A stretch of DNA of 64,000 bases from Clytia hemisphaerica (Eukaryota; Cnidaria; Hydrozoa; Leptothecata; Clytiidae), in contig CACVBU010001235.1 in assembly GCA_902728285.1 (NCBI GenBank), forward strand, positions 310,001-374,000, in the 5' to 3' direction. Positions 44,177 to 56,224 of the stretch are shown piece after piece (the first letter of the stretch is position 1; each line of letters begins with the position of its first letter). The notes beneath the pieces are model-generated. The model did no database searches, was not told the DNA's origin, and saw only the letters and a list, made by a program, of their open reading frames with translations. Both the position numbers and the translations under genes were made by a program.

Positions 44177-44534
44177 CCCGGGGGGGGGGGTACTTAGGCA
44201 AAATGGGTGCCGGGTATGTGCGAGCCATAAGGGTACCTTTTCTCATTCCTCAAAAGTCTCTCAAAGGGGTACAAATTCAAAGGTTAGTCTCTGAAAGGGT
44301 CCCAAAATCACGAAAATCAAAAATTTCTCTCTCAAAGGGACATGATTTCCAAATATTTTGACCAAAATTTGGTGAAAATCAAACCAAAATTTGGAAAAAA
44401 TGGACCAAAATTTAGAAAAAGTCTCTCAAAGGGTCCCAAAATCACCAAAATTTTGTCTCTCAAAGGGTCGATTTTCGATTTTCGGCTCGGACATACCCGT
44501 CACCTCGCAAACCTAGTACCCCCCCCCCCCCCGG
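44177..44534. mobile_element. MITE with poly-G ends and an 8-bp target duplication
   Basis: It starts CCCGGGGGGGG..TACTTAGGC and ends (inverted) CCGGGGGGG..TACTAGGTTTG. It is flanked by AATGACTG on both sides (44169-44176 and 44535-44542), and neighbouring tandem units show the single-copy empty site. An 8-bp duplication fits hAT-type transposition. The interior repeats TCTCTCAAAGGG. Relatives: 54640-54785 and probably 49740-50250. Confidence 0.9.
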
Positions 44535-45807
44535 AATGACTGTAATCAATGCTCAATAATTGGTAATTAATAGATTATCAATGACTTGTAAGTAATGAAT
44601 CAACAATCACTTCTAATTCATGAAAACTCCTTAATACTTCCTAGGAAGTAATTTATTTTCTCAAGGATTTTTCAGACAAAATCTTTTCGAGTACTGAGTT
44701 ACAAGTGAAACGAAAGTTGAAGGTTAACTCAATTATGTACTCAATTTTTACTAACCATTACAATAGATAACAAAAGAAATTGAATTTGTTTTCGGGATTT
44801 TGAAAAACAGCGTTTCGTATGAGGAGTTCCCTATGGGCAAGATCTTTTTCTGAAACTATATAATTATTTGCTCTTAATGATATAATGACTGTAACCAATG
44901 CTCAATAATTGGTAATTAATAGATTATCAATGACTTGTAAGTAATGAATCAACAATCACTTCTAATTCATGAAAACTCCTTAATACTTCCTAGGAAGTAA
45001 TTTATTTTCTCAAGGATTTTTCAGACAAAATCTTTTCGAGTACTGAGTTACAAGTGAAACGAAAGTTGAAGGTTAACTCAATTATATACTCAATTTTTAC
45101 TAACCATTACAATAGATAACAAAAGAAATTGAATTTGTTTTCGGGATTTTGAAAAACAGCGTTTCGTATGAGGAGTCCCTATGGGCAAGATCATTTTCTG
45201 AAACTATATAATTATTTGCTCTTAATGATATAATGACTGTAATCAATGCTCAATAATTGGTAATTAATAGATTATCAATGACTTGTAAGTAATGAATCAA
45301 CAATCACTTCTAATTCATGGAAACTCCCTAATACTTCCTAGGAAGGAACCTTTCGCAATGATTTTTCAGTCAAATTTTTTCGATTATTGAGTTACAAGTG
45401 AAAGGAGATTTGACGCTTAAATCAATTTGTACTCAATTTTTATTCACTATTACAATAGATAAATGAAGAAATTATATATTTGCACTTAATTAATGGCATG
45501 ACGAGTGTAATCATTGCTCTATAATTGATAATTAATGGATTATCAATGACTTGTCAGCAATGAATCAACAATCTCTTCTAATTCATGGGAACTCCTTAAT
45601 ACTTACTATGAAGGAACTTCTTTTCTCAATGATTTTTCAGAAAGATTTTTTCGAGTACTGAAATTGTTTTCAGAATTTTGAAAAGCAGTGTTTCGTAAGA
45701 GGAGTTCCCTATGGGCAAGATCTTTTTCTGAAACTATATATTTATTGGCTCTGACATAACGAATGTAATCAATGCTCAATAATTGGTAATTAATGTATTA
45801 TCAATGA

Positions 45808-46375
45808 CTAGCCGTATGCGCAGCGTCGCACGCTGCGTGTCCCAATCCAGAGTGAATCACTAAACATCTAAAATATTCTAACGAAAGAAAGATAACCGCC
45901 GATTGATGATTTGATTTTGATTTTAGGAAATAAAGGAGAAAAAAGATAACATTGCATTGCAATTTTAAACCACAATTAAATAAATGGCTTTAGCAAAAGT
46001 ATATTTTAGATCTTCTTAGCCATCGTGGCTGGCCATCGTGGTTGGACATTCGAGGGTGACTTTGAAAGACTTTAAAAAGTTTTGAAAGTAATAGGGAGCC
46101 GCTATTGTAAACAGAAAGTTTTAAAGAGCATCTGAATAATGACAAAAAAAAATTGGGAAGAAGGTTGATTTTAACCCATTAAGCTCCAAACTTGGTGAAT
46201 AGAAAATAGTATCTTGGGGTCTCAAAGTTAGTTTAGTGGTAGGAAATCTGCTAAAGGTGCAAAAAGATGATGGTTCAACGCCATGAAGAGGAGGCTTTGT
46301 AGAGCTTTGTTAGATTTTCGAAAACTTTTTACAAAACGTTGTAAACACACACGTTTAAGCGTATTAATATATAGA
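45808..46375 (-). mobile_element. Non-autonomous Helitron in a satellite unit
   Basis: Read on the minus strand it starts TCTATATATTAATA and ends with hairpin GCAGCGT-GCG-ACGCTGC, eight bases, then CTAG before T. Removing 45808-46375 joins ATCAATGA to CTGGTAAGCAA, matching the intact tandem unit (ATCAATGACTTGTAAGTAA). No target duplication is present. Ends match the Helitron at 26710-27648. Confidence 0.88.
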
Positions 46376-46722
46376 CTGGTAAGCAAGGAATCATCAATCA
46401 CTTTTAATTCATAGGAGCTCGTTTTTACTTACTATGAAGGGACTTCTTTTCTCGAGAGTTTGTTGTTTTTAACGCTACCCAGCATGCCAAATCAAAACAA
46501 AAAAATTCTCTTTGGTTCTAAAGCTTGGGTGTTCCGGGTAGTTTTTTTCGTGTTGATAAGGTGGGACTTGCCCCATTTTACAAACATTGTAATTGTTCAT
46601 ACGAGTTGATTAATTTTCAAAGAAAGTTTCATGCTAATCACTTAATTGCTACTGACTTGCTTTTACGTGTGATTCTTTAGTAAGAATATTAATCGTAATT
46701 CTTTGTTTTTCTTTTTGGCCAG

Positions 46723-46833
46723 CACAATAACTGTGATGAGTTTAAAAACAGCACTGCAACGGATGACTTCACCAAGAACATCGACCTAAGAATTATGGAA
46801 AATTTCAATGAACAAATCTTACAAAGCTTTTAG
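46723..46833 (+). other. Exon-like open segment
   Basis: After a good acceptor (TTTTTCTTTTTGGCCAG) a frame stays open for 36 codons (HNNCDEFKNSTATDDFTKN..) and ends at TAG. The composition is protein-like. I cannot identify it or join it to other exons; it may be the last exon of a gene or chance. Confidence 0.25.
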
Positions 46834-48128
46834 GAAGTGACACCGAGTAACCTTCGTGTTTAAGCAGCACGTAAAAGCAAGCATGTTGATTTGAAACAAA
46901 CATTGGACAAGCGAAATTGTTTGCTTCAAATATATTCACTAGTTCTTACTAGATTTAAGTTTTTTGTAGAAATGTTGACTTTAGAGGTTGACTTTTTGTT
47001 CATACCTAAATAGAATTTAAATTTTTTGAGTGTTTTAAATGGAGTGTTTTCTTTTTATGTAGATCTTTGAAGTATGAACTGATTACTCTAAATTGGCTTT
47101 TCTTGTCAATTCAATTCATAATATTCGATCAAGTGAATGCAGTTCAATGAAATCCAAAAGATTTTCAAGAAATCATACCTGATCAGCAGCATTTCCCCTA
47201 CGAAACTTTTAATGTAAGGTTTCTGAAACTTGTTTGGTATTGGCAATCAATGTACTACTCTGACCTAGTGCTAACAACTCCTGGTGCCTACGAATGGATG
47301 TATACCTTCTTTGGGAAAAATTTATAAGAAACAAGGAAGGAAATCGACATTTAAGAAACAATAAAAAGAATTCAAGACAAAATAACAGTAAACTTTTGAG
47401 AACCTTCATAGTGCTAGGTTCAAGGCTAATACACACTGGCACCATAGTATAAGAAAGCCGCAGCTGAAATGAGTACAGCTGAATTTCTGTTATTCTATCT
47501 ATGTCGTAAGAACGAATTTTTTTATGGTGCAGTGACAACTTCCATTGTCAATTTAATTTGACTTTTAACAAACTCCCTTGCTAGACGTAATCTCTTGATA
47601 ATTCACGCATTCATAAGATCAAAGTAAAAGAAAAGACTCTTGATTTAAAAGTACTAGAACGTCAGAATGTCAGTGCTTTAAGAACTTGAAGAAAATTGAG
47701 TGCCTCGAAATGCCTTCCAGATTATTTTGAAAAAATCTTACTGGTATTAGGAAATAAATATTCAAGCTGCATTCTGTGAAAATTTCATTCAAAAAACAAC
47801 AGTATTGAGGTGACAGCAAGCATTCAAAGTTTAACATTTGAAAATTACTTCTTTTAATAAAATGTGTGTTATTTGGTCCTAAATTTATAAAGATTTATTT
47901 GGAATTTATAAAAATATACTTCAAATAAGGTGATAAGAGAGGACAGTGAGAGAAATTTGAGACTTGAAAAGTAATTGTTCTTCAATTGAATATTATGAAC
48001 ACTTTTGATGTTAAGGATTTTGTTAGCTTCGACTTAGTTCTTATAAATCACGGAGACACAGATAGAACATCCATTAACGACAAAAACAATAGCGTCATCA
48101 TTCCAGTCGCGGCTTTCTTATACTATGC
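46834..48128. other. No gene seen
   Basis: AT-rich sequence. A 109-codon minus-strand ORF (47209-47538) is Leu/Phe-rich without a recognised motif. Confidence 0.4.
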
Positions 48129-48232
48129 TGGCACACAACGACGAAGTTTTCTCCAATAAGGTACGTTGTTTCAACGTTCATCTTATAAAGACGTTACGAA
48201 CGTTAGATAATTGAAACAACGTTGTGTGCCAG
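48129..48232. repeat. Nested hairpin
   Basis: TGGCACACAACG pairs with CGTTGTGTGCCA, and inside it ACGTTGTTTCAA pairs with TTGAAACAACGT. The stem has an asymmetric internal loop. It could be a foldback remnant or form an RNA hairpin. Confidence 0.6.
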
Positions 48233-48514
48233 GTGGGCATTCCTCCAAGACAATTATATTCATTGTGTGGACCATAAAAAAGTCGCAATTTATCAGCCAA
48301 GGTATTTTTATCTTCACGATATCTTGGATACCGAATCCTAAGTAATGAAAATTACGAATCCAAAGGATAATCTTCTCGGGACTCATTATGAATGATCTTG
48401 TGACCGTAATTTATTTCCATCTGTTATTTGTGCAGTACCTCCAGAATAATTATTTAAGGCCGCAGACTTATATGTAGCGTTGCAGCCCGGCAAGGATTTC
48501 GAAAAGAGAAGTTA

Positions 48515-48665
48515 CAGACCCCTGTCTCAGTGACCCATTGTGAAGTTTTGAAATCCACCGGGGTGACGAAGCATAAAGAAATAACACCACCGTATTTGGG
48601 GTGAGAACTATAAACCTGATTTTCATCCGGGAAGGGAAAATATTCATTTTCAAGCATTATTCGTA
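48515..48665. mobile_element. End fragment of the ACAGGGGTGT element family
   Basis: ACCCCTGTCTCAGTGACCC (48528) and the following CCACCGGGGTGACGAAG match the ends and style of 31286-32248 and 18496-19193. Only one end is present. Confidence 0.55.
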
Positions 48666-49032
48666 GATTTTATTAAACTATTCTTACCCAATTCAGGCCC
48701 GTTGGAACAACTGTAAAAAAGGGAGGCTATGTATGAAGGCTTTAAATGAGATTTTAACTAGAAAAAAATTTCTAGGGATTTGAGAAAAAAACTCTCATTT
48801 GCTCAAAAGTGGGGAGGCTGAACACAGATATCTGTAAAGTCGGAAGGGCTCTTCCAAGCAAAAAAAGTGAATATCGCAAAAAATATTGCTGCTATCATTT
48901 TCAAAAATCGGCGATGCTTCTTATTGGTCAAGCGCTGAAATTCTATTGTAATGTCACGTGACCTAACCTCAGCACACTTTTCAGCCAAAGCACGAAATCC
49001 AGAAGCAGCCACCGACCTAAAATTTGCAAATA

Positions 49033-49690
49033 TCTGTTCTGATTTTCCAGCTGGAAGGATTTCCCCAAAATTAAGAACAGTTCCTCGTTTTCCAGTGGAG
49101 AAATATTTACTTCAGAACAGTTATATTTTTCCAGCTAGGAGGTAAAAAAACTTTCGAAACAGGTCCGAAATTACCAGGCGATTGATTTTATGCGATTTAA
49201 CTGTTCTTATCTACCAGGGCTGACAAAATCTCATAAGAATAGATCGCTAAATTCCAGCTCGCTCGCCGACTGAAGAACTTTTAAGAACAGAAACTTAATT
49301 TCCAGCTCCAGTTTAAATATCTGTGCGAATAGATCGACAATTTCCAGATGTTCTACACAGATGGAGAATTTTCAGCTGACACTCCAGGCAACCACATTCA
49401 GAAGGAAAAGAACAAATTTCAAAGACTTTTTGACTTTTTTGAAATTCCCTCAGAACAGACAGGAAACCTTATTTTTTGGATATCAAACTATTTTTTCATA
49501 AGAACAGATCGTATTTTTTCAGCTGGTTCCAATCTTTAGTAGAACAGATCATAATTTTCAAGCTGGTCCCAATCTTCAGTAGAGTAGAACAGACCACTTT
49601 TTTCCGGTAGACTTTTTTCTTTAGTTCGCTAAGAACAGACCGCCATATCCAGCTGGAACGTGCCTTCAGAACAGATATTTTGAAGTCCCT
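49033..49690. repeat. Degenerate ~42-bp minisatellite of AGAACAGA..TTTCCAGCTGG
   Basis: At least fourteen units, each AGAACAGA or its variant, then 6-10 bases, then WTTTCCAGCTGG. They start near 49033, 49074, 49114, 49156, 49199, 49234, 49283, 49325, 49355, 49450, 49500, 49540, 49587, 49631 and 49668. Spacing is mostly 40-50 bp. The two core motifs are better conserved than the bases between. Some units have CTGTTCT, the complement of the first motif. Confidence 0.8.
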
Positions 49691-49739
49691 CTTCGGTTGA
49701 TGTTTTCGGACATCCTAGCCCTTTCGGGCTTTATAAATT

Positions 49740-50250
49740 TATGGGCTGAAGTCTCCCCCAGTCTCCCTTAATCACAATTAAATGACCGGGGGTATAACAA
49801 AAAATTTCCGAGAAAATTAGAAAATTACAGTCAGTTTTGACCAAAGCCAATAGACGAACGTCTATTGACTTTTGACCAGGTTTTCTCATAAATCCAAACG
49901 GCGGCCTTGAGTTGAACCGAAATTAGGTCATTCGAAATTTTAGTAACTTTTGGTAGAATTCGAATTAGATAGTGATATTATAGTTGTTGAAAAGATAGAG
50001 AGACTATTTTTGCTGAAAATGTGACCCTTAGAGATACTTTTTGAATTTTTGTTTTTCGATTTTTGAAAAAAGTCATACCCTTAGAGAGACTAGAGAGACT
50101 TTATTATAATTTTTTCTCTGGAAATCAAAAAATTTCCTAAAAATCTTGAATTTTTCGACCCTTAGATAGACTAATTTAAAACTTTCTGATTTTTCCGACC
50201 CTTTGAGAGACTCACCCTCGACTCCATGGCTTATCTAACCCCCTTACGCT
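49740..50250. mobile_element. Probable relative of the poly-G MITE
   Basis: CCGGGGGTATAAC near 49788 and TCTAACCCCCTTACG near 50235 look like degenerate inverted ends. The interior repeats GACCCTTAGAGAGACT and CCCTTTGAGAGACT, like the 44177-44534 interior. Confidence 0.5.
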
Positions 50251-51914
50251 ATTGATGATTCTGATGGACACGTTGACGGGGGATATAAGCCCTGGTGCAC
50301 TTTAAAAACGAAAGTACTTTTAGGCATGTACGCGAAACGTATGTCGATTAGCATAATCCCGCCATTTTACAAATTCCGAGAATTTGAAAAGATCAAAACA
50401 AGCTAAATATGTAATGAATGGCTGATGTAAATAGTAAATTTAAAAGTCAAAGACAGATTCTCAACATGAAGAAGTTGAAGTATGAAGAACTCTTGGCAAA
50501 CCAATCAATTGACAAAATTGCAAAATGTCATTTAAATGAAACTTGATTGGCAGAGAAAGATACTACGAGACCTTGATAAGCAGTCTATCCTGGTCTATCC
50601 CTGCACTGAGCGAACTGGAACTGCTTGTAAAACGATTTTTTACAGAAAGACAAAATGACTATGGAAAATAGTTTAAAGATTCACTCGAGAAGACCCTCTG
50701 CTGTCCACATATAATTGTTTTGCTTGAACTGATTTCCAACAGCAATCTTGCATGTTTCTTTATAATCTGATCACTCGTGATGAATGACTGATGTTTATAC
50801 ATTTTGGCATCTATCTTGTCCATGACACCATGGGCATCAGGAGTATGAAAAAGAAAAAAGCATACATCTCCATTGTTTGACTGGTAGTCAAAATGAACTG
50901 ATCGGTGAAGAAGCTTTTTCAGAAAAACTTGAGACTACGTACAATACAAACTCACTGCAAAAATGTTCTGGTTATGGTTTATACAATTATGTGAACAATT
51001 CTAATCAATTGATGAATGTGTAAAAGCAAGAAACTTCAAGTATTGAAAAAGAAATAAATCTGTTTCTTTAATGTTTACCATGAAACAATTCTTTAAACAT
51101 ATCCTATTACCAGACTGAAAATTTATTTATATTGACCGTAAATGTCAAAAAGTATACAAACTAGTGTGGTACAGTGTGTATATTGGACTGAATTTGACAA
51201 AAAATGTTGAAGCTGGAAGTAGTTTTTTTATCGAGATAAAATTTATGCAAACATATAAATAACAAATCTGTCATCTAGATTATCAATATCAATTATGACA
51301 TGTTAGACTTTTTTGGATTTCAGTTGAATTTATTCTGACCTAAAGATTATGTTTCACAGTCGTCATCATGTGCTGATTTGCTACATAACAAAATTTTTGG
51401 AAAGTTTTCCATAGAGTCTTCAGTTTTTAACCTATTTTGAGGATAAAATCAAATAGGAATACAGTCTAAAGTAACATTGACAGATTTTTTTTCATAAGCT
51501 GTATTAAGTGTCAAATTTTATTATTTTATAGATGAATATTTCTGGACATTGTTTCAAAAGATAGCAATCAACTACATTTTGGTCAAAATTCTAGAATAGA
51601 ACTTTAAGATTATATATGTCTTTTCAGTTCAAGTTCTGTTATTTTGATACAAAATGATTGAGAAATTTACTACAAAAAATTGAATATATATCTCTGTTTT
51701 TTTTTGTAAATGTCACATTTTCTTTGGAGCAAAGCTGTTTCATTTTAAAGCATCTGATACTTTGAAGCTGAAAGGACTGATAAAACAAGATTAATTTTTG
51801 GAACTTTTTTCAATCAAAAATTAGGAACCATATAAGGCAAAAATAAAATTTGGAATTATTGTACTTTACCTTCACTGTTCTCGAGACTTGACAAAATTGA
51901 TAATAATACCTTGA
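50251..51914. other. No gene seen
   Basis: About 1.7 kb of AT-rich sequence with no long reading frame on either strand and no repeat I can match in the window. Confidence 0.5.
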
Positions 51915-52220
51915 AGGAAGAAATTTTGGCAGGAATTCAATTTGGCGGGTGGTTGAAAAAGTTTTTTCAGAGGAATTTAATTTGACGGATTGCTAGAAAA
52001 AAGAAATTAGGGGAGAATTTAATTTGGCGGTTGAAGGAAATTTTTGGCCAAAAATTGTTACCAAATAAGCAAAAACCTGTTTTTAAGGCCTGAAATAGCA
52101 CAAATTTGGAGAATACACGAGATAAATTAAATTTGGCGGGAATTTAATTTGACGTATGGCGGAATTCCTGGTAAATCCGCCAAATTTTATTTCTGTCATA
52201 ATTTATTCCTTTAAGGTAGT
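51915..52220. mobile_element. MITE rich in AATTTGGCG, relative of 24653-24965
   Basis: Repeated phrases TTTAATTTGGCGG, AATTTAATTTGACG and, near the right end, CCGCCAAATTTTATTT. The ends (AAATTTTGGCAGG.. and ..ATAATTTATTCC) pair loosely. Confidence 0.6.
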
Positions 52221-52844
52221 CCTTGATTACAACCGACCTCTTTTTAATATTGAAATTCAACAAAATCTAATATTATTTTCAAGCCTTTCCCATGAACATT
52301 TTTCATAGGACCAGTAAATATTTCTAACTTTTTTTGTTAATTGAATAAAACGAAATGTTCCAAGTTTATTAAAGTTTCATGTAAAATGTATTCCTGCAGA
52401 TTTCTTTTGATCATCTGCCAAATCTCTAAAAAACTTATTACGCCATGTTTTTATTATCAAAACCCTGAGTTGAAAATCGTTTAAAGATTCACAAGAAAAA
52501 TCTTAAAAATGGCACGTATAAAGATTCACACAAGAATATCAAATTCATTTTACTAGTCAGAAAACTCATATTACTGTAATTAGAATTTAACTTCAAACTC
52601 TATACAATGATTCATAGCTAGCATTAAAATTTTCATAAAATTTCAAATGGGTATTTTACATAATTCAATGTGTTCTCTAAATAAATAAATAAATTCTTAA
52701 TGAATGATGATATAGTAACAGAACAAAATTCACCAAAATTAGTTATCGCCAAAATTGAAAGAATTGCTTCCTCACCCTGCCTCACCATAATAAGGGCCCC
52801 TAATAAGTTCTTGCCAGAATTAAAATTTCCAGTGATTTTCCTAA

Positions 52845-53245
52845 GGGGCCGTCCACATAGTACGTACACACTAAGGGGGAGAGAGGGTGTCTTCTCAAAA
52901 GCATATGCTTGCATACAGAGGGGAAGGGGTCGAAAGAAAAGTACGCAGAAAAAAAAAATTTACAGCCCTTTTTTTGCTTGTAAAATTGGTTGAAAGAGAA
53001 TAAAAAGAGAATTATTATTCGCTTGTTCCTTACAAAATATCAGCTGTTTCTCTCTCATAGGAAAAGGGGAAAACCCAAGCCTTTTGAATTTGATTTTTTT
53101 TTCAGCCAGGGGGGGGGGGGTGTGAATGAAAAAAGTTTGTACTCACCAGGGGGTATAGCTATTTGCATCTGCTTGCCTATAGGGGGAGGGGTATATATAC
53201 TCAATTTTTGACATTTTAGTGGGTACGTACTATATGGACGGCCCC
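52845..53245. mobile_element. PIF/Harbinger-like MITE with GGGGCCGTCCA ends
   Basis: The ends GGGGCCGTCCACATAGTACG and, inverted, GGGGCCGTCCATATAGTACG match over ~35 bp. Flanks are TAA and TAG, a 3-bp TWA-type site with one change. 401 bp. It is made of G/A-rich and C/T-rich halves; the short ORFs across it are not genes. Confidence 0.85.
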
Positions 53246-53249
53246 TAGT

Positions 53250-54639
53250 AACAACAAAGTTCTATTTGAAACACTAATCTTTAAGCATAAAAGAACCACT
53301 TTATATACTACGTGCTATTTGCCCAAATTAGTTTTTGCAAAAATTAAAAATTGGATTTCTCTTCAAAACCACATTTATAAAAAATTCTATTTTATTCAGC
53401 TCCTTGCCAAAATAAGTTCTCTCCAAAGTAATTGTATTCCCCAAATTCTTATTTTTTCGCAATTTTTGCCTCTTGCTGATTTCACCATTTTATCTCCAAT
53501 TGTCCCTTTTTGTTAAATAATTGTTTTTCAGTGAAGTGAAAGTAACAAAGATCAAGCATTTTCACTCTTAATTGTTACACAGTCCATCTGTCCATAAAGT
53601 GTCCATCAATCTTTTCTTTCTTATTATTTAAACCAGTTAAACATCATACAGTGGCCAAATGTTTAAAATTAACTTCAACTGACACTGATGACTGAGCAAT
53701 GCATTTAGTTATTTAGCATCCTGGAAAACCAGGGCTAACAAATAGTGCAATCTCTCAAAGTTTTTATAGCTCATGCTTATTCCAATCAGCCAATTAGTCA
53801 CAAAAGCAAGATGTAATGATGATGTTGAGGACATGATACTTTTCATGTTTTTACACACAAAAACATTATGTTGTTGTACAAAAATCTGATTGAATTCATC
53901 CTACTGCTACTGTCACTGTCGTTCATCATTCCCAGCTGTGTTGACATGATATGGGTGGATAATTGGAGTTTACGTTCTTGAGGCTGGATATAAAAATTCT
54001 ATCGGCTACTTTTTGGATGAGCAGCATCAGCCAGAGTCAGCAGCAAAGCATTAGAGCTGTTGAAAATGTTTTATTTATTTTTCACATATCTAAAAGTGAG
54101 AAAGAAAGCAATAATTTCAAGGTTGAAATTTCTTTAGATTTGCTCAGTGTGTTTAAAGCCAGTTAATTTATAGTTTTAACTGTTTAAGACCAGTTCACAG
54201 CAGTTTTCTGCACCAACCCTAAAACTTCACCACAAAAAAATATCCATATCAGAGAGCCAAATTTAAAAAACAGTAATTGGAAGTTGAGACTTATTGCAAG
54301 GCTACTAATTTATTTTGAGCCAGTAAAAAAACATTAAAAGACAGAGGAAAGCCATTCTCTTTCAAAACAACAAACACAGTCATTTTCTACTTGCATTTAG
54401 CTTCCAAATGTCCAAATCAACATTATTTTCTTTTCCCATGCCAAATGGTCATACCGAGAAGAACTATTTACAGCATTTTGATATAAATTATTTTAGTAAG
54501 TGTGCTCGCAGCTCGGCTGTACTTGTCTTCGCAACATATTGCCCACACTCAAGCTGCCAGAGTCCAAAGGTCGAAAAATATCAAGATTCTTGATATTTTC
54601 TCTTCTAAAGTACCAGGGCCCTAAACGATTCCTCCAATT
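53250..54639. other. No gene seen
   Basis: AT-rich sequence with short ORFs that show no motif. Phrases like TTGCCAAAATAAGTTCTCTCC (53404) recall the AATTTGGCG repeats but ends are not definable. Confidence 0.4.
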
Positions 54640-54785
54640 ATACGGTACTGGCCTCTTTAAGTCGCAGAATCGTTTATCGGCCCTGGCTCGCGAGGGTGTG
54701 AGAGACTTTAAAAGGTGAAAAAACCGACCCTTACCGTCCGCACATACCCATCATCCATTTTTGCCTAAGTACTCCCCCCCCCCGG
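54640..54785. mobile_element. End fragment of the poly-G MITE family
   Basis: The block CGCACATACCCATC, TTTTTGCCTAAGTACT and a C run then CCGGG is the inverse of the left end of 44177-44534. GTGAGAGACTTTAAAAGG fits its interior. The other end is not clear. Confidence 0.7.
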
Positions 54786-54835
54786 GATTATCGGTTTCCG
54801 CTAATGTAAATTTTCAAAAGAAAGGAAAATTCAAT

Positions 54836-54949
54836 TAATAGATGATATCGGATTTAGATAAATGCAATGCATTCTGGTTTCTAGGGACTCTCAAAGGAAT
54901 TATAATAGATCAACAAGATTCGCACAAATGCGACTAAATATTTCCCCCT
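54836..54949. repeat. Dispersed repeat around GATATCGGATTTAGATAAAT
   Basis: 54836-54911 recurs inverted at 62194-62251 (GATATCGG, GCATTCTGGTTTCTAGGGAC) and its end AGGGACTCTCAAAGGAATTA recurs inverted at 61044-61080. The part at 54918-54949 recurs at 8763-8794. Confidence 0.7.
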
Positions 54950-54973
54950 TACACTTGCAGATGGACTCATTGA

Positions 54974-55053
54974 GTTTAAAGCCCGAAGGGCTAGAGTTCA
55001 ATCTCTAACCTTACTCAGGCAAGAAAAAGTGAAGCCTTAAAAATGCGCCGTAC
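54974..55053. repeat. Dispersed SINE-like repeat, copy 3 (short)
   Basis: AAAGCCCGAAGGGCTAGAG, CTCAGGCAAGAAAAAGTGAA and ATGCGCCGTACTG match the first part of 7325-7620 and 43160-43470. Confidence 0.7.
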
Positions 55054-55304
55054 TGCAGTAACTTTCGAATTATTCATTATTTAAAGGTCTGATTGTAGCA
55101 GTTTAAGATTTTGAAAAAAATGAAAACTCGACTCCAGGCCCAAAAATCAAAATTTTCAAAAAAGAAATATGGTTTGTCTCTTAGCCAATCAGATTGCTTA
55201 TATTTTTCAAGTTCAGGAAAGGAAAACAAAATTTTTCGATATTCGATATAATGGAGGTTTTTTTACATGAGTTTATTAGGAGATTTTCATGCTGCCACCG
55301 AATT

Positions 55305-55361
55305 TGTTCGAGTTAAGGAGACGTTCGAGTAATAGAGGTTCGAGTTATGGAGACTCTACTG
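55305..55361. mobile_element. pogo/Tc1-mariner-like terminal repeat fragment
   Basis: TTCGAGTTAAGGAGACG, TTCGAGTAATAGAGG and TTATGGAGACTCTACTG followed by TA form an inverted version of the end at 6439. A piggyBac-like end, GAAAGGGTTAA, lies separately at about 55473. Confidence 0.5.
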
Positions 55362-56224
55362 TATTTAAAAAAGTAAGCTCATCTCCAGGATAAGATGATA
55401 AAAACTTCGGGCATTACGATACGCTTATAAAAAAGAGTAGGCTAAAAAAATAGAAAAAAGGGCTCGGTACTGAAAGGGTTAACAGCATACACTCTTTTTT
55501 TATAAGAACAATCAGGCTTAGACTGAAACAATAGGTCTATTATTCTAGATTATAGAAAAATTAAGAACAAGCTTAGGCTTAACTCAAATTTCATGGTTCT
55601 TATAAAGAAAGAGCGTAACGAGGGTTCATAACAAGAAAATGTCAAAGTGAGGAACGCTGCATATTATTGTAGTCATGTGTTTTAAAAATTACACTGAATG
55701 TAAACCTCAGATTAAGCACAAAATGTATATTAATATATATATGTATATCATGTATATTAAAAAATGTATAACAAAAGAACAGTAAAGCTAAGTTTGTTAA
55801 AAATCAAGGAAACCAGCACAAATGGGATAGGCCAAATCAGCAGTTTTTATTGGAATCATAAAGCAGTGGTCAAAGCAGCTTTTTTCTGTGAGACGGAAAA
55901 TTTGTCGATAGAGATATTTTGGTACTATACAGTAACACCCGCAGGCCCCACCATGGTTGGGGCGGAGGGCCAGAAAATTTTCAGATTTTTTACCCCCTAG
56001 ATTGGCTATAAAGGCACTAAAATTTGTTAATTATAATAACACAGAATGTTCTTAAAATACCTATCATGCAGCGAAAATATATGTCCTCTAAAATAGGTTG
56101 AAAATTAACAAGCAACATGCTGAATGGACCTACTATTGGTATTGAGCAAACACAATAAGTTTTAGAACAATGCAAAAACGTCTGATTTATTTTCTTTTAT
56201 CATTGTGTAACTTGGTCGTCTTAT

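Larger units (their letters stand above)
43570..46450. repeat. Tandem array, ~349-bp unit, with two insertions
   Basis: Units are marked by AATCAATGCTCAATAATTGG at 43830, 44543, 44892, 45241, 45508 (variant) and 45766. The period is 349 bp, or ~260 bp in two internally deleted copies. Copies at 44541-45240 are almost identical. A MITE (44177-44534) and a Helitron (45808-46375) split two units. No ORF is conserved across units. Confidence 0.95.

Noticed and set aside
47209-47538. 109-codon minus-strand ORF as a gene
   Set aside because: There is no motif, no splice context and no supporting neighbour.
49033-49690. CRISPR-like repeat-spacer array
   Set aside because: Units are degenerate, spacing is irregular, and the genome is eukaryotic.
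52633-53211. ORFs across 52633-53211
   Set aside because: They cover the PIF/Harbinger-like MITE and cross its ends.
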